A DNA stretch of 7,192 nucleotides from positions 1 to 7,192 of the forward strand of contig DLCS01000283.1 of the NCBI GenBank assembly GCA_002480735.1. Direction: 5' to 3'. The notes under the pieces are model-generated. The model saw only the letters and a list, made by a program, of their open reading frames with translations, was not told the origin of the DNA and made no database searches. Shown here piece after piece: positions 5,215 to 7,192 of this stretch (position 1 is its first letter; every line of letters begins with the position of its first letter). The DNA comes from Bacillaceae bacterium UBA7792. Lineage in GTDB: Bacteria > Bacillota > Bacilli > Bacillales > Cytobacillaceae. The position numbers and the translations under genes are program-made.

Positions 5215-6682
5215 ATCTAATTGCTTTATATTCTTTGATGACACGGAGCATTCTTGCATCGAAATTTTCCGGTCCTTGTACAGGTAATCCGACTTCAATA
5301 TTTTTCTTAATGTAGAGGAGGTTTTCTTTTGTGACAATCTCCCCTGGGATAAAAATAGGAATCCCTGGTGGATACACCATAATAAACTCCGCAATAATTC
5401 TTCCTTCAGACTCATCAAAAGGGACTAGCTCAGTCTCCGCATAAAAAGCATCCCTTGGTGTTAGAGCGAGCAAGGGAATCTCTGGCAAGAGAACCTTTGT
5501 ATGGGCTTGCTCCTTCTTTTCGGTTCGCATTTTTGAGAGAGCTCTGAGAGCTTCTAATAAGATATCCGCCTCTTTATAGGTGTCTCCTGGGGTGATGATG
5601 CAAAGAATATTATATAAATCAGAAAGCTCAACCTCAATATTGTACATTCCTCTTAGCCATTTTTCGACTTCGTAGCCGGTTAAACCAAGCTCCTTCACGG
5701 AGATGATCAATTTAGTCGGATCGTAATCATGGGCAGCCTCCGTTTCAAGGATTTCTTCACCAACACAGTACAGATAATCGATCCGATTGATTTCTCTTCT
5801 CATATATTGAGCAAGCTCAATTGTTCGCTCAATTAATTCATGTCCCTTTGTTGCAAGCTGCTTCCGCGCGACATCAAGAGATGCAAGCAGGAGGTAGGAG
5901 GTTGAAGTCGTTGTAAGCATGCTCAGAATGGACTGAACTCTTTTTGGAGAGACAAGCCCTTCCTTGACATTTAGGATCGAGCTTTGTGTCATAGAGCCTC
6001 CGAGCTTGTGAACACTCGTAGCAGCCATGTCTGCGCCCGCCTGCATCGCAGATAACGGCAGGCTATCGTGAAAATGGATATGAACACCATGTGCCTCATC
6101 GACTAAGACGGGGACATGATAAGAATGAGCGATTTCTACGATTTTTTTGAGATCAGCGGATATGCCGAAATAGGTTGGGTTAATCACCAGGAGTCCTTTA
6201 GCATCTGGATTCTGACTTAATGCCTTCTCCACCGCATGTGTTGTAATGCCATGGGAGATTCCAAGCTCTACATCAACCTCTGGATGGATAAAAACAGGAA
6301 TAGCTCCAGAGAAAATAATCGCAGACATAACCGACTTATGAACGTTGCGTGGAACGATAATTTTATCTCCGGGTCCACACACGGCCATAACCATTGTCAT
6401 AATAGCACCGCTTGTTCCTTGGACAGAAAAAAATGTATGGTCAGCCCCAAAGGCCTCTGCAGCCAAATCCTGTGCCTGCTTAATGATTCCTTTCGGAGCG
6501 TGCAAATCATCCAATGGACCAATGTTTATCAGATCAATTGATAAAGCATTGCCCCCAACAAAATCTCTGAAATCCGAATCCATTCCTGCCCCTTTTTTAT
6601 GTCCTGGAATGTGAAATTGGATCGGATTTTTTTTTGCATGTTCAACAAGTCCGCTAAAGAGCGGCGTTTCTAATTGCGACAA
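5213..6682 (-). CDS. speA: Arginine decarboxylase, PLP-dependent
   Basis: A 489-residue cytoplasmic enzyme that converts arginine to agmatine, the first step of polyamine synthesis in Bacillus. It is of the aspartate-aminotransferase-fold Orn/Lys/Arg decarboxylase family. Visible: HIPGHKKG at 24-31; the PLP phosphate loop GTSGA at 89-93; DEAHG at 195-199, whose Asp holds the pyridine nitrogen; SVHK with Lys226 as the Schiff-base lysine; and the C-terminal domain with TPRDAFYA and YPPGIPIFIPGE. The sequence is close to my recollection of B. subtilis SpeA (490 residues); lysine decarboxylase is the alternative, less likely. The start is TTG: the frame has no ATG before codon 34, and the MSQxETPL N-terminus aligns with the family. 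It has its own promoter and terminator, is divergent from yktA, and lies upstream of sr1 on the same strand. Confidence 0.93.
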   Translation of the reverse strand: MSQLETPLFSGLVEHAKKNPIQFHIPGHKKGAGMDSDFRDFVGGNALSIDLINIGPLDDLHAPKGIIKQAQDLAAEAFGADHTFFSVQGTSGAIMTMVMAVCGPGDKIIVPRNVHKSVMSAIIFSGAIPVFIHPEVDVELGISHGITTHAVEKALSQNPDAKGLLVINPTYFGISADLKKIVEIAHSYHVPVLVDEAHGVHIHFHDSLPLSAMQAGADMAATSVHKLGGSMTQSSILNVKEGLVSPKRVQSILSMLTTTSTSYLLLASLDVARKQLATKGHELIERTIELAQYMRREINRIDYLYCVGEEILETEAAHDYDPTKLIISVKELGLTGYEVEKWLRGMYNIEVELSDLYNILCIITPGDTYKEADILLEALRALSKMRTEKKEQAHTKVLLPEIPLLALTPRDAFYAETELVPFDESEGRIIAEFIMVYPPGIPIFIPGEIVTKENLLYIKKNIEVGLPVQGPENFDARMLRVIKEYKAIR

Positions 6683-6685
6683 ATT

Positions 6686-6698
6686 CTCCTAACACCTC
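6686..6698 (-). promoter_or_regulatory. Two overlapping-range ribosome binding sites of speA
   Basis: Before the TTG start are AGGAG (6690-6686), only 3 bases away, and GAGGTG (6698-6693), 10 bases away. Neither has the ideal 6-8 base spacing. With the TTG codon this suggests modest translation, or competition between the two sites. There is no alternative start codon nearby. Confidence 0.5.
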
Positions 6699-6743
6699 TT
6701 TACAAGATAATTTTGTTCATATAAAGTAGCATAAAACAAAAGA

Positions 6744-6772
6744 ATTATAGCACTATTCATTTTCTCTGCATA
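6744..6772 (-). promoter_or_regulatory. Extended -10 promoter of speA
   Basis: On the minus strand: consensus -10 TATAAT (6749-6744) preceded by TGC, an extended -10, with a weak -35 TATGCA (6772-6767) at 17 bp. Start of transcription expected near 6737, leaving a leader of about 55 bases before the TTG. The rest of the 181-bp gap up to yktA shows no convincing promoter for yktA. Confidence 0.65.
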
Positions 6773-6863
6773 GATATAGAATTTAGACTTCAAGATTAGT
6801 TTTTGAAGGTAAGAGGAAAATACACATGAAAAGTGCAAAATAATCAATTAAGCAGGTGAAAAA

Positions 6864-7133
6864 ATGGAATATCAATACCCAATTGACTATCATTGGACGA
6901 CAGAGGAAATCGTGGATGTCGTACATTTTTTTGAAAAGGTGGAAGCAGCCTACGAAAAAGGCATCGATCGCGAAGTCTTAATGAGCGCTTATCGCCGCTT
7001 TAAAGAAATTGTTCCGAGCAAAGCAGAGGAAAAAAAGCTTGATCATGAATTTGAGGAAACCAGTGGCTATTCGATCTACAGAGTCATGAAAAAAACGAAG
7101 GATGCCGATGCCAATACGAAAATAAGAATGTAA
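6864..7133 (+). CDS. yktA: YktA, UPF0223 family protein, function unknown
   Basis: An 89-residue soluble protein, full length for the family. The start [20 protein letters not shown] and the central segment [20 protein letters not shown] are typical of UPF0223 (B. subtilis YktA) as I remember it. The Lys/Glu pattern suggests a mainly helical fold. No catalytic motif is seen and no function is known to me. The ATG has AGGTGA with 4-5 bases of spacing. It is divergent from speA, as a neighbour pair also associated in B. subtilis. The last codons (AAA ATA AGA ATG TAA) lie inside a long palindrome, and the C-terminal tail [10 protein letters not shown] looks less family-like than the rest, so it may have been shaped by that palindrome. 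Confidence 0.88.
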   Translation: MEYQYPIDYHWTTEEIVDVVHFFEKVEAAYEKGIDREVLMSAYRRFKEIVPSKAEEKKLDHEFEETSGYSIYRVMKKTKDADANTKIRM

Positions 7134-7173
7134 AAGCCCTCTGCCTAGAGGGTTTTTACATTCTTATTGGCAT
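7108..7173. terminator. Long terminator palindrome overlapping the end of yktA
   Basis: Core stem CCCTCT (7137-7142) / AGAGGG (7147-7152) with loop GCCT, then one G-U pair, then 13 more perfect pairs (7123-7135 with 7154-7166), giving 20 continuous pairs. An outer 7-bp stem (ATGCCAA 7108-7114 with TTGGCAT 7167-7173) adds to it across an 8-base bulge on the left arm only. GGGTTTTTA on the plus strand makes it a good terminator for yktA. It is likely bidirectional if a gene converges from the right edge. Confidence 0.85.
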
Positions 7174-7192
7174 TAAACGTTTAAGCAAGCTT

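Noticed and set aside
5071..5418. A 115-codon minus-strand frame at the 3' end of speA
   Set aside because: It overlaps conserved speA codons in another frame and runs through the speA terminator and the sr1 promoter.
6236..6614. Two plus-strand frames of 89 and 101 codons opposite speA
   Set aside because: They lie antisense to the conserved PLP-binding region; their openness follows from speA codon use and no start signal is seen.
4404..6735. The 12-mer AAGTAGCATAAA occurs at 4404-4415 and 6724-6735
   Set aside because: About one such repeated 12-mer is expected by chance in 7 kb of AT-rich DNA, and the two copies have different positions relative to promoters.
6827..6844. A five-codon frame before yktA as a leader peptide
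   Set aside because: Too short to judge, with no attenuator hairpin between it and yktA.

Overview
The window reads as chromosomal DNA of a low-GC Gram-positive bacterium of the Bacillaceae. The AT-rich intergenic DNA, strong AGGAGG-type ribosome binding sites, TTG starts and short U-tailed hairpins fit this. So does the gene set: pdhC-pdhD, a slp-like lipoprotein, the dual-function RNA SR1 with its peptide SR1P, speA and yktA. In Bacillus subtilis these genes lie in the same neighbourhood (pdhABCD, slp, sr1, speA, yktA). Identities below are from memory of these families, not from a database search.

Left part (1-2128): the 3' half of pdhC (E2 acetyltransferase) and complete pdhD (E3, dihydrolipoamide dehydrogenase) form the end of the pyruvate dehydrogenase operon, closed by a strong bidirectional hairpin. 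A small lipoprotein gene (slp-like) converges on it from the other strand.

Middle part (2525-4840): a block that I do not recall from the B. subtilis locus. It has a 78-residue three-helix membrane protein of unknown family, a lipoprotein NodB-type polysaccharide deacetylase, then a divergent pair of conserved genes of unknown function (DUF1885 on minus, DUF3055 on plus). The DUF3055 promoter is close to consensus and carries a perfect 9+9 bp inverted repeat across its -35.

Right part (4850-7192): an sr1-type gene on the minus strand. Its 38-codon SR1P peptide gene is easily missed because of its size. The promoter is flanked and overlapped by two CcpN-type operators exactly 32 bp apart, and a cre-like (CcpA) site lies just inside the transcribed region. 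Upstream and co-oriented is speA (arginine decarboxylase) with its own promoter and a terminator that overlaps its stop codon. Divergent from speA is yktA (UPF0223), whose last codons form one arm of an unusually long terminator palindrome.

Together the region joins pyruvate oxidation, arginine-to-polyamine metabolism and an RNA/peptide that in B. subtilis links glycolytic state (CcpN, CcpA, GapA) with arginine catabolism (AhrC). Nothing indicates phage, IS elements or CRISPR. The most rewarding parts are the unannotated SR1/SR1P locus with its operators and the 7108-7173 palindrome.
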